Shown here piece by piece: positions 34,650 to 42,974 of a DNA stretch of 64,000 nt. How positions within the stretch are numbered: the first letter of the stretch is position 1; each line of letters starts with the position of its first letter. This DNA is from Enhygromyxa salina (GTDB lineage: Bacteria > Myxococcota_A > Polyangia > Nannocystales > Nannocystaceae), in contig NZ_PVNL01000083.1 in the NCBI RefSeq assembly GCF_002994635.1, positions 1 through 64,000 of the forward strand, written 5' to 3'. The notes below the pieces were generated by a model that ran no database searches, was not told where the DNA came from, and saw only the letters and a program-made list of their open reading frames with translations. The position numbers and the translations under genes are program-made.

Positions 34650-35558
34650 TCAACAGCCCGGCGCGCGCAGCCACGGCGGCGTGGCCATGTGCGCTGCCAG
34701 CTGATCGATGAACGCGCGGACCTTCGCCGGCAGGTGGCGCCCACTCGGATACAGCGCGTGGATCGGCACCGGCCAGCTCCACTCGTCGAGCACCTGAACC
34801 ACCCGCCCATCCGCGAGCGCGGGCGCGACGTGAAAATTCGGCAGACACGCGATCCCCAGCCCGCACACCACCGCCTGAAGCAGCGCGGCGCCGCTGTTGG
34901 CGGTCATCGGCCCCGACACGCTCACCGTCCGCTGCTGCTCGCCCGCCTGCAGCTCCCATCGCGTCGGGTTCGTGCTGTTCGAGTAGAGCAGGCACGCCCG
35001 CTCGCTCAGCTGCTCGGGCGAGCTCGGCCTGCCCGTGCGCTCGAGGTAGCGCGGGCTGGCCACGACGATCCGCTGGGCCACCGCCAGGCGCTTGGCGATC
35101 AGACTGCTGTCGCTCAACAGCCCCGCGCGGACCGCCACGTCGAAACCCTCGGCGACCAGATCCACCGCCCGATCCAGGTACACGACATCGAGGCTCAGCC
35201 CCGGGTTGTCGCGGCCAAAGTCGGCGATCCACGCGGCCAGCCAGGTCACCCCCAGGGCGGTCGGCAGGCTGACTCGCAGGCGCCCGCGCGGCGTGGCCTG
35301 CAGCGCCATCACGTCGTCCTGCGCGTGCGACAACAGGCTCAGCCCCTCGGCGCAGGTCTCATGATAGACGGCGCCAGCCTCGGTCAGCGTCAGCTTGCGG
35401 GTCGTGCGATGCAGCAGTCGCACGCCCAGCCGATCTTCGAGGCGCGTGATCAACTTGCTCGCGTACGAGCTCGAGATCCCCAGCTGCTCGCCGGCCGCCG
35501 CGAAGCTGCCCGCCTGGACCACGGTCACGAAGGTCTCGATCTCGACGAGCTGGCTCAT
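34650..35558 (-). CDS. LysR-family transcriptional regulator
   Basis: 302 aa, standard LTTR length. The N-terminal helix-turn-helix reads FVTVVQAGSFAAAGEQLGIS, then KLITRLEDRLGVRLLHRTTR. The effector-binding domain (about 90-300) has RGRLRVSLPTALG and GLGIACLPNFHVAPAL. It belongs to the large CrgA/DmlR-like subgroup. It is transcribed divergently from the MBL-fold lipoprotein gene across 140 bp, and a T-N11-A dyad lies in that gap, so it very likely controls that gene and itself. The inducer is unknown. Confidence 0.92.
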   Translation of the reverse strand: MSQLVEIETFVTVVQAGSFAAAGEQLGISSSYASKLITRLEDRLGVRLLHRTTRKLTLTEAGAVYHETCAEGLSLLSHAQDDVMALQATPRGRLRVSLPTALGVTWLAAWIADFGRDNPGLSLDVVYLDRAVDLVAEGFDVAVRAGLLSDSSLIAKRLAVAQRIVVASPRYLERTGRPSSPEQLSERACLLYSNSTNPTRWELQAGEQQRTVSVSGPMTANSGAALLQAVVCGLGIACLPNFHVAPALADGRVVQVLDEWSWPVPIHALYPSGRHLPAKVRAFIDQLAAHMATPPWLRAPGC

Positions 35559-35666
35559 GCGCTGCGGCAGGGTACCCGAGTGACGCTCTCGATTCCGGCC
35601 TGAGTGTCACGAGTCTCATGCCGCTCGAGGCCCTAATCACCTCAGCTCTTCGGTCCTAGGCTGTGT

Positions 35667-35681
35667 TTCAGCGCTGCTGAA
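35667..35681. promoter_or_regulatory. candidate LysR box TTCAGC-N3-GCTGAA
   Basis: A perfect 6-bp dyad containing the T-N11-A LysR signature, 17 bp before the MBL-gene start and in the divergent gap. Its nearness to the start codon suggests repression or a position close to the -10. Confidence 0.4.
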
Positions 35682-35698
35682 GCGCGAATGGAGACCTC

Positions 35699-36766
35699 AT
35701 GAACACCCAATTGCGCACCATCCTCCCCTCCTTACTGTTGCTCGCGGCCTGCACGGAGCCCGGCTCCGGTCTCGACTCGGACACCACCTCGGAGTCCGGA
35801 GACACCGCTGCCGAGACCCAAGAATTCACCGCCTGCGACGACGAGTTCACGATCACGGACGCCAACCCCATGTACGCATGGACGCCCAACGCGATCACCC
35901 TCGAGTCCCACGAGCTGAGCCCCGGGGTGTTCGTGATCCACGACGCCAACGCCAACACCTACGCCCCCGCCGGGATCCCGCTGGCGACCAGCGGCGGGTT
36001 CGTCATCGGCGACGACGGCGTGCTGCTGGTCGAGACCATGGTCAACCGCCAGCTGTTTTGTCAGGTGATCGATCTGGTCCGCGAGCAGACCGACAAGCCG
36101 GTCCTGTACGCGATCAACACCAGCTTCCACGGGGATCACAGCTTCGGGAACGCGTATCTGCCGGACGAGGTCCAGGTCGTCCAACACGAGCGCACCGCCG
36201 ACCACATCGCGGCCCACTTCGACGAGGACATCGCGTTCATGGAGAACGGCTTCGGCGCGGATCAGGGCATCGCCGAGGCGACCCCGGTCGCCGCCGACGT
36301 GCGGGTGACCGACGACGGCTGGTCCGTCGACCTCGGCGGCGTCGTCGTCGAGGCCCAGTACCACGGCTTCGGCCAGACCCACGGCGATCTGTTCGTGCAT
36401 GTCCCGTCCGCGAAGGTGTTGTGGACCGGCAACCCGCTGATCGCCGAGGCGCCGGCCCTGCCCTGGCTGCTCGAGGGCCAGGCCCAGGCGGTCAGCGCCA
36501 CGCTCGCCGCGGTCAAGGCCTCGGTCCCGGCCGACACCACGATCATTCCCGGCCACAGCCACCCGCTGGGTCTCGCGGACTTCGACTTCTCGATCGACTA
36601 CCTCGACACGCTCGTCGACGAGGTCCAGACCGCCGTCGACGCTGGGCTGACGGTCGAGGAGACCGTGGCCGCGGTCAGCATGGAGCCGTTCCAGGGCTAC
36701 GCGCTGTGGGATTGGATCCACAGCGGCGTCAATGTCCCGACGACCCACGCCGAGCTCGGCGGCTGA
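35699..36766 (+). CDS. MBL-fold lipoprotein with substituted metal ligands
   Basis: 355 aa. Signal MNTQLRTILPSLLLLAAC with lipobox. An acidic linker leads to a metallo-beta-lactamase fold like that of quinoprotein-relay MBL hydrolases: LATSGGFVIGDDGVLLVETM, INTSFHGDHSFGNAYL, GFGQTHGDLFVHVP and IIPGHSHPLG. In the usual T-H-x-H-x-D-H motif the first His is Ser (TSFHGDH), and at the GHTxGD motif the His is Gln (GQTHGD). The second metal site could therefore be lost or altered. The C-terminal helices (YLDTLVDEVQTAVDAGLTVE) are typical of the family. It is probably controlled by the divergent LysR gene. The substrate is unknown. Confidence 0.8.
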   Translation: MNTQLRTILPSLLLLAACTEPGSGLDSDTTSESGDTAAETQEFTACDDEFTITDANPMYAWTPNAITLESHELSPGVFVIHDANANTYAPAGIPLATSGGFVIGDDGVLLVETMVNRQLFCQVIDLVREQTDKPVLYAINTSFHGDHSFGNAYLPDEVQVVQHERTADHIAAHFDEDIAFMENGFGADQGIAEATPVAADVRVTDDGWSVDLGGVVVEAQYHGFGQTHGDLFVHVPSAKVLWTGNPLIAEAPALPWLLEGQAQAVSATLAAVKASVPADTTIIPGHSHPLGLADFDFSIDYLDTLVDEVQTAVDAGLTVEETVAAVSMEPFQGYALWDWIHSGVNVPTTHAELGG

Positions 36767-36829
36767 GCTGGACGACTCGACCACGCTAGCGCCGTTTGAC
36801 GCTGGTCCCGGCAGGTGGTCCGATGCGGC

Positions 36830-38932
36830 ATGCCGAGCCTCGCTCGCACCTCCTCCCGCCTCGCCGCTCGGCTCGCCGCTCGACTCACCTTGGGGTTGCC
36901 GCTGTTGCTGGCCTGTGTGCCACCCACGGCGGCGACGCCGTATCCGACCACGGCCCCGCCCGAGGGCGAGTCCAGCGAGCCCAGCGAAGCGCCGAGCCCG
37001 ACCACCGTCAGCTTCCTGGATCGGCCCGTCGACCTCTCGCCGTTCCTGCAGGGCTTCCCGTACGCGCGCTTCAACGCCAAGCTCGAGCACGGACGCATGT
37101 TCGTGATGCACACGGGCACGCACTACCAGCTGCGCTCGATGCCGCTGCCCGAGCCTGGCGCCCCCCCGCGACCGCTCGCGCCCGACACCGCCGAGCCGGT
37201 GACCGAGGTCGACTGGTCGACGCGCAGCCTCTGGGGCCTGCGCATGCACCCGGCCACCGACACGCTGTGGCTCCACGCCGACGCCAACAACGACGAGCAG
37301 ATGAACCTGTGGCGGATCGACATGGCGGCCCCGCTCGCCCAGCGGATCCCCGCGCAGATCACCACCGCCGACTACATCTACGGCTGGGGCCTGTCCGCGG
37401 ACGAGAACCACGACCAGATCGCCTACCTCGCGCGCACCGGTCAGCAGGCGCCCTACCGGACCTGCCTGCACCTGCTCGACGCCAGCGATCCCAAGCGCGA
37501 GGGCGCCGACCAGGAGATCGTGTGCGACAGCCCCGAGCTGGCCTTCACGTGGTCGACCCCCCACTTCTCACCCGACAACCAACAGATCTACTTCGCGGCT
37601 CAGGTCGAGGGCGACCGCAAGCGCGTGCAGATCGTCGAGGTTGATCTGCGCAAGAAGTCGCGGCAGGCCAGGCCGATCACCGACACTGCGATCCCGCGCA
37701 GCAGCCCCGACATGCTCGACGGCTGGGTCGACGGCGAGCACCTGATCTACGTGTCCAACGAGGCCGGGTACGGCGACGTCTACAGCTGGTCGCGGCGGAC
37801 CCGAAAGCACAGGCGCCTGACCCAGCACAGTGAAGAGCTGCTGGGGGCCGCGACCATGCAAGTCGGCTCGATCGACGCCGTGCTCGTCGCCCACGGGACC
37901 CCGGCCGGGAGCACGCTCGAGCTGCTCGACGCTGGCACGGGCAAGCTGCTCGGCCAGGCCGCTGCGCCCGGCAAGGTCGAGATCCTCGACGCCCACCAAG
38001 GTCGCGCGATCTGGTCGCAGCAGGCGCCCGACAAGGTGTATGAGGCCAACCTCGCCAGCTTCACTCAGGTCGACGGGGATCTGTCCCTGCAAAACGACAC
38101 GCTGCTCGAGCTCCCCGCCGCGCTGGAGTCCGAGCTGGTCCGCTGCGTGCCCGAGGCCGTGAAGATCCCCAGCTTCGACGGCGAGCTGCTGCACGCGTTC
38201 GTGCTGCGCCCCAAGCAACCCCTGCCCGAAGGCCAGGCCGTGGCGATGGTCCGCTCGTTCTACGGCGGCGACAACGAGTGGACCCGCCACGACCATATCT
38301 TGTGCGCCGCGGGCATCACCGTGGTCTCGCCGGCCGTGCGCGGGTCGTCGGGGTTTGGCAAGGCGTTCGCGGCCCTCAACGATCGAGACCTCGGCGGCGA
38401 CGAGATCGTGGATCTGTTCTGGGTCGCGCGCTGGATCGAGGCGGAGCTGGGGATCCCCAGCGCGCGCGTGGGCGTGTACGGCCGCAGCCACGGCGGCTAC
38501 GCGACCATGCGGGCCATGACCTTCCCGCCCGCCACCAACGACCGCGACGAGTCCTACAGGTTTGGGTTTGGCCTGGCCGAAGCCGGGTTCTCCGACATCG
38601 TCGCGTTCCACGACGCGACCAACATCCCCGACTGGGTCGTGCTCGAAGCTGGCGACCCGAGTGTCCCCGAAGATCTGGCCCGGCTGCGCGATCGCAGCCC
38701 GATCAACCACGTCGAGCGGCTGGTCGCGCCGATCTTCCTGCTGCATGGTGCCAACGACTGGCGGGTGCCCGTTGCCGGGTCACGCGCGTTCGTCGAAGCG
38801 GCCGAGGCCGCGGGCAAGTCGGTCAGCTATCTCGAGGTCGAGGGTCAGGGCCATCACGTGGAAGGCCAGGCGCGGATCGTCGAGGCCTGGCAGGCCCGCT
38901 TCGACTTCATCGCGTCCGCACTCGCGGACTAG
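36830..38932 (+). CDS. S9-family (prolyl-oligopeptidase-like) peptidase lipoprotein
   Basis: 700 aa from the ATG at 36830 (a GTG five codons earlier is possible). Signal LAARLTLGLPLLLAC with lipobox. Residues about 60-430 form a WD-like beta-propeller (repeated YxxGWxxSADEN and HFSPDNQQIYFAAQ blades). The alpha/beta-hydrolase domain follows with nucleophile GRSHGG, acid in LHGANDWRVPV and His in GQGHHVEGQ. S9 enzymes cut short peptides; the propeller restricts substrate size. It lies 64 bp after the MBL gene on the same strand. Activity should be outside the inner membrane because of the lipid anchor. Confidence 0.87.
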   Translation: MPSLARTSSRLAARLAARLTLGLPLLLACVPPTAATPYPTTAPPEGESSEPSEAPSPTTVSFLDRPVDLSPFLQGFPYARFNAKLEHGRMFVMHTGTHYQLRSMPLPEPGAPPRPLAPDTAEPVTEVDWSTRSLWGLRMHPATDTLWLHADANNDEQMNLWRIDMAAPLAQRIPAQITTADYIYGWGLSADENHDQIAYLARTGQQAPYRTCLHLLDASDPKREGADQEIVCDSPELAFTWSTPHFSPDNQQIYFAAQVEGDRKRVQIVEVDLRKKSRQARPITDTAIPRSSPDMLDGWVDGEHLIYVSNEAGYGDVYSWSRRTRKHRRLTQHSEELLGAATMQVGSIDAVLVAHGTPAGSTLELLDAGTGKLLGQAAAPGKVEILDAHQGRAIWSQQAPDKVYEANLASFTQVDGDLSLQNDTLLELPAALESELVRCVPEAVKIPSFDGELLHAFVLRPKQPLPEGQAVAMVRSFYGGDNEWTRHDHILCAAGITVVSPAVRGSSGFGKAFAALNDRDLGGDEIVDLFWVARWIEAELGIPSARVGVYGRSHGGYATMRAMTFPPATNDRDESYRFGFGLAEAGFSDIVAFHDATNIPDWVVLEAGDPSVPEDLARLRDRSPINHVERLVAPIFLLHGANDWRVPVAGSRAFVEAAEAAGKSVSYLEVEGQGHHVEGQARIVEAWQARFDFIASALAD

Positions 38933-39025
38933 AGGAGTTTCCCCCCTGTCCCAACGACCAAAACGCACCGCTTTTCAATCTGTTAGCGGCCGTCAGGGGG
39001 GGTGTGATGGTAGCGTTGAAGTAAC

Positions 39026-40543
39026 GTGGATGATCGACCACCGCGCGTGTTCGTCAGCTATAGCGACGACACCCCCCAGCACGCCGAGCGCGTGCTCGAG
39101 CTCGCCCAGTGGCTGCGGACCCACGGCATCGACGCCCACATTGATCAGTTCGAGGAGTCCCCCGAGGAGGGCTGGCCGCGGTGGATCTACACCCAGATCC
39201 GCGAGTCCGAGTATGTGCTGGTCGTGTGCACGCGGGGCTACCTCGAGCGCTGCGAGGGCGAGGTTCCGCGCGGGCGCCGGGCCAACCGGGCGGTCAAGTT
39301 CGAGTCGCACCTGAGCCTGCAAGAGATCCACGACGCCGAGGGCCGCAACCGCAAATTCATCCCGCTGGTGTTCCATGACGACGACATCGGTGAGTGCGTG
39401 CCGCTGCCGCTGCGCAGCGCCACCCACTACCGGCTTCCGGACCAGCGCGACGACCTCTACCGGCGGCTCAGCGACCAGCCAAAGATCCGCCCGGCCCCGC
39501 TCGGGACCCTGCGCACCTACGACGACGACAGCCGCGACGCGCTGTCGGTCGTCAACCCGATCCTCGCGAGCGAGAGCCTCGAGGCCCTGATCGTGACCGA
39601 CAAGCCGGCCAAGCGACGCAAGCGGGCCTGGTCGTCGGGCCAGATCCAGCGGCTGCTCACCGTCGGCGCGTTCGGCCTGGCGTTCCTGACCACCGCGTTG
39701 TTCATCAACAGCGCCCTCACGCCCGATGACGGGATCGACGTCGACGGGACGACCTGCCGGATCGAGCTGACCGATCCAAGCGGCAACGCGATCAACAGCG
39801 ACTACATCACGCTCGAGCTCCCGGCCGGGCAAGAGATCGCGTTCAACATCGAGAACGGCAACACCTTGCGGTTTCGGTGCCCGACCGTCGCGGTCCAGGC
39901 CCGGGTCCGCGTCGACACCCAGGCGGCCGAGACCGCCGTCAAGTCCGGCACGACCGAGGCCGACAACCCAGCGGCCGACGCGCCCGCTCAGCGGATGCTG
40001 GAGTCCACGTTCACGATCCAGCCCGAGCTCGAGATGCAGACCGTTCGGCTGGGCGTGCCACCCACCGAGCTCGCCCAGCCGCTCCCGGCCAACGAGCCCA
40101 CGCCCGACGAACCCGACGACTCCAACGACTCCAACGACTCCGACGACTCCGACGACCCCGGGCCCGGCTCGCTCGACAGCCCGGTCAAAGATCCTGTCGG
40201 GCCTGATCGCAAGCAGCCGACCACCAAGCTCGGGACCAAGGTCGAGCTCACCCTCGCGCCCGCCAATCCCAAGCTCGAGCGCGTCCTGAAACCGAAGCTC
40301 GAGCGACTCACGGCCTGCGTCTCCACCCCGCCGAGCCCCGCGGTGAAGGTCTCGTGCGGCCTTCAGCAGGACACCGACGGAGCGATCGTCAACGTGAGGA
40401 TCGACGACGCCCAGCTGCGCGCCCAGGACGTCGACGCCGCCGACTGTGCCCAACGCGAGCTCCGCTCGTGGGCGGAGGCCGGGAGCAAGTACGATCGCAC
40501 CGGCTCTTCGACCGAGCTCACGCTGAAGTTCAGCGCTCGCTGA
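39026..40543 (+). CDS. membrane-anchored SEFIR (TIR-like) protein with extracytoplasmic C-terminus
   Basis: 505 aa from a GTG. Residues 6-150 form a SEFIR/TIR-like domain: RVFVSYSDDTPQHAERVLEL, LRTHGIDAHIDQFE, GWPRWIYTQIRESEYVLVVC and YLERCEGEVP. After a 55-residue linker a single TM (about 208-229, LLTVGAFGLAFLTTALFI) is followed by a periplasmic beta region. Next are a low-complexity DDSNDSNDSDDSDDP stretch (imperfect 9-bp repeats in DNA) and a C-terminal domain with AgmX/PglI-like features (LTACVS, DGAIVNVRIDDA, CAQRELRSWA). A cytoplasmic TIR-like module joined through the membrane to an envelope domain suggests signalling or defence across the membrane. NADase residues cannot be assigned. 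Confidence 0.78.
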   Translation: MDDRPPRVFVSYSDDTPQHAERVLELAQWLRTHGIDAHIDQFEESPEEGWPRWIYTQIRESEYVLVVCTRGYLERCEGEVPRGRRANRAVKFESHLSLQEIHDAEGRNRKFIPLVFHDDDIGECVPLPLRSATHYRLPDQRDDLYRRLSDQPKIRPAPLGTLRTYDDDSRDALSVVNPILASESLEALIVTDKPAKRRKRAWSSGQIQRLLTVGAFGLAFLTTALFINSALTPDDGIDVDGTTCRIELTDPSGNAINSDYITLELPAGQEIAFNIENGNTLRFRCPTVAVQARVRVDTQAAETAVKSGTTEADNPAADAPAQRMLESTFTIQPELEMQTVRLGVPPTELAQPLPANEPTPDEPDDSNDSNDSDDSDDPGPGSLDSPVKDPVGPDRKQPTTKLGTKVELTLAPANPKLERVLKPKLERLTACVSTPPSPAVKVSCGLQQDTDGAIVNVRIDDAQLRAQDVDAADCAQRELRSWAEAGSKYDRTGSSTELTLKFSAR

Positions 40544-40555
40544 CGACGCCCGCGC

Positions 40556-41788
40556 TCAGCCGAGCAGGCGGGTCCGCAGCGACTGATCGAGCTTGGCGAT
40601 CCCCTCGCGCAGGGCCGTCGCGCGGGGGTCCTCGCGCGGCATGTCGAGGTCCATCAACAACAGCCCGTTGCCGCCGCCGGTCACCAGGTGCTGGCCCGTG
40701 ATGTTGACCCCGACGTCGGCCACGACATGGTTCACGCGCGAGAGCACGCCCGGCACGTCCTTGTGAATGTTGACCAGCCGGCAGCCGCCGCGCAGCTCGG
40801 CGCCGTCGAGCGCGGGCAGGGTCAGGCAGCCGATCGTGCGCCCGGTGGTCATGTAGCCCACGAGCGCCTCGCTGACCTCGACGCCGATGTTGGCCTGGGC
40901 CTCCTGGGTGCTGCCGCCGATGTGGGGGGTGAGGATCACCGAGCGCTTGCCCTGCAGCGGCGACTCGAACCGATCACCCGCGGCCTTGGGCTCTTTCGGA
41001 TACACGTCGATCGCGGCGCCGCCGATCTGGCCCTCGTCGAGCGCGGCCGCGAGCGCGTCGAGGTCGACGACGCTGCCGCGCGAGGCGTTGATCAAGTAGG
41101 CCCCGCGCTTGAACTTGGCGAGCTCGGCCGCGCCGATCATCCCGCGGGTCTGCTCGGTGTCGGGCACGTGCAGGGTCACGAAGTCGGACTCGGCCAGCAG
41201 CGTGTCGAGGTTGTCGACCGCGCTCGCGTTGCCCAGCGGCAGCTTGTTGATCACGTCGTAGTAGCTCACGCGCAGGCCCAGCGCCTCGGCCAGCACGCTC
41301 AGCTGCGAGCCGATGTGGCCGTAGCCAATGATCCCCAGCCGCTTGCCGCGGACCTCGTGGGCCCCCTTGGCGTCCTTGAGCCACGCGCCCTCGTGGGCCG
41401 CCCAGCTGCGCGCGAAGATCTGCCGCGACAAGATCACGATCTCGGCGATCACCAGCTCGGCGACCGAGCGAGTGTTGGAGAACGGCGCGTTGAAGACCGC
41501 GACGCCGCTGACGCGGGCGTGCTCGAGATCGACCTGATCCGTGCCAATACAAAACGCCCCGATCCCGACCAGGCGCGGGACCGCGTCGAACACCGACGCG
41601 CGGACCTGCGTCTTGCTGCGGATCCCCAGCAGCACCGGCTCGTCGCCGGGGATCGCCTGCAGGGCGCGGATCAACTCTTGATCGGCGAGCCCCGCGGTGC
41701 TGCGATGGACGTGGATATTGGCCCGCTCGAACGCAGGGTCGGCGGACTCGTGGATGCTCTCACTCAGCAGGACGTGGGCTCGCGGCAC
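40556..41788 (-). CDS. serA: D-3-phosphoglycerate dehydrogenase
   Basis: 410 aa from the GTG at 41788, exactly the E. coli SerA length. It catalyses the first step of serine synthesis, 3-phosphoglycerate to phosphohydroxypyruvate. It has the substrate domain start HVLLSESIH, GIRSKTQV, IGAFCIGTDQVDL and APFSNTRSVAELVIAEIVIL. The NAD-binding motif is KRLGIIGYGHIGSQLSVLAE, and the catalytic Arg, Glu and His lie in INASRGSVVDLDAL, IDVYPKEPK and LTPHIGGSTQEAQANIG. The regulatory C-terminal ACT domain (RLVNIHKDVPGVLSRVNHVV) is complete, so serine feedback is likely. The reading frame runs far upstream, but homology fixes the start near 41788. Confidence 0.95.
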   Translation of the reverse strand: MPRAHVLLSESIHESADPAFERANIHVHRSTAGLADQELIRALQAIPGDEPVLLGIRSKTQVRASVFDAVPRLVGIGAFCIGTDQVDLEHARVSGVAVFNAPFSNTRSVAELVIAEIVILSRQIFARSWAAHEGAWLKDAKGAHEVRGKRLGIIGYGHIGSQLSVLAEALGLRVSYYDVINKLPLGNASAVDNLDTLLAESDFVTLHVPDTEQTRGMIGAAELAKFKRGAYLINASRGSVVDLDALAAALDEGQIGGAAIDVYPKEPKAAGDRFESPLQGKRSVILTPHIGGSTQEAQANIGVEVSEALVGYMTTGRTIGCLTLPALDGAELRGGCRLVNIHKDVPGVLSRVNHVVADVGVNITGQHLVTGGGNGLLLMDLDMPREDPRATALREGIAKLDQSLRTRLLG

Positions 41789-41897
41789 GCGGCGGAGTCT
41801 GCTGGTTTCGGGTGCGACCGGCAAGTGCCGCCAGGGCGGTCGCAGCCGCCCTCCTCGCCACCCGTCCGCTAGTTTGTTAGTGATCCGCTCACCCGTC

Positions 41898-42959
41898 ATG
41901 TCCGAGCGATCCGAGCCGTCTACCACCGCGCCAAAAGCCCGACTGCTGACGGGCGACCGCCCGACCGGTCCGCTCCACCTCGGCCACCTGCTGGGCTCGC
42001 TGCAGAGCCGGGTCGCCATGCAAGACAGCCACGAGTGCTTCTTGATCGTCGCGGATCTGCACACGCTGACGACCCGGCCCGAGCGCGAGCGGATCGCCGA
42101 GCTCCCTCGCAACGTTCGCGCGATCGTGCTCGACCTGTTGTCGGTCGGGATCGATCCCAGCAAGTCGACGATCTACCTGCAGTCGGGGGTCCCCGCGGTC
42201 TACGACCTGGCGATCTTGCTGCAGATGCTGATCCCAGCCTCGCACCTGCGCTCGCTCGCCAGCATCGCGCAGATGGCCAAGATCGCCGGCGTCGACGACG
42301 AGCGGATGTCGCTGGGCCTGCTCGGCTATCCGGTCCTGCAGGCGGCGGACATCCTGATGGCGCGCGCGCAGCTGATCCCGGTCGGCGGCGACAACCTCGC
42401 CCACGTGGAGATCGCCCGCGAGGTCGCGCAGCTGTTCAACGAGATGTACGCCGACGTGTTTCCGCTGCCCGAGGGTCAGGCGTCGCGGGTCCCGATGCTG
42501 CCGGGGATCGGCCCCGACGGGCCCGCCGCCAGCAAGATGTCGAAGTCGGCCGGCAACACGATCAACCTGGGCGACCCGGCCGAGGTCGTGGCTCAAAAAC
42601 TGCGCACGCTCAGCGGGTCGCGGCTGCGGGCGTTCATCGACGCGCTGTTCGACGATCCCGCCCAGGCCGAGGCGATGAGCGCCGAGCACCGCGCCGGCCA
42701 GCTCAGCGACGCGGCCGCGCACGAGCAGCTGATCCAAGCGACCGAAGCCCTGCTCGCGCCGCTGCGTGAGCGCCGGGCCGCGTTCGAGGCCGACGACGGG
42801 TTGATCGAGGAGATCCTCGTCGACGGCACGATCCGCGCCCGCGAGGTCGCCTACGCGACGCTGCAGCAAGTCCGCGAGGCGATGGGCCTCGAGCCGCTGT
42901 GGAAGGGCCTGATCGACGTGGCCGAGCGCCGCGCCCTGGCCCGTAAGAAGCCCTACTGA
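41898..42959 (+). CDS. trpS: tryptophanyl-tRNA synthetase
   Basis: 353 aa. Class I signature motifs are complete: LLTGDRPTGPLHLGHLLGSL (HIGH-type) and ASKMSKSAGN (KMSKS). The tryptophan pocket region LGYPVLQAADILMARAQLIP and GGDNLAHVEIAREVAQLFN are as in other bacterial TrpRS. The enzyme charges tRNA-Trp in the cytoplasm. The start ATG at 41898 is chosen because sequence upstream is not TrpRS-like. It is divergent from serA with 109 bp between starts. A candidate T-box was not looked for in detail and none is evident. Confidence 0.97.
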   Translation: MSERSEPSTTAPKARLLTGDRPTGPLHLGHLLGSLQSRVAMQDSHECFLIVADLHTLTTRPERERIAELPRNVRAIVLDLLSVGIDPSKSTIYLQSGVPAVYDLAILLQMLIPASHLRSLASIAQMAKIAGVDDERMSLGLLGYPVLQAADILMARAQLIPVGGDNLAHVEIAREVAQLFNEMYADVFPLPEGQASRVPMLPGIGPDGPAASKMSKSAGNTINLGDPAEVVAQKLRTLSGSRLRAFIDALFDDPAQAEAMSAEHRAGQLSDAAAHEQLIQATEALLAPLRERRAAFEADDGLIEEILVDGTIRAREVAYATLQQVREAMGLEPLWKGLIDVAERRALARKKPY

Positions 42960-42974
42960 CCCAACTCAGACACT

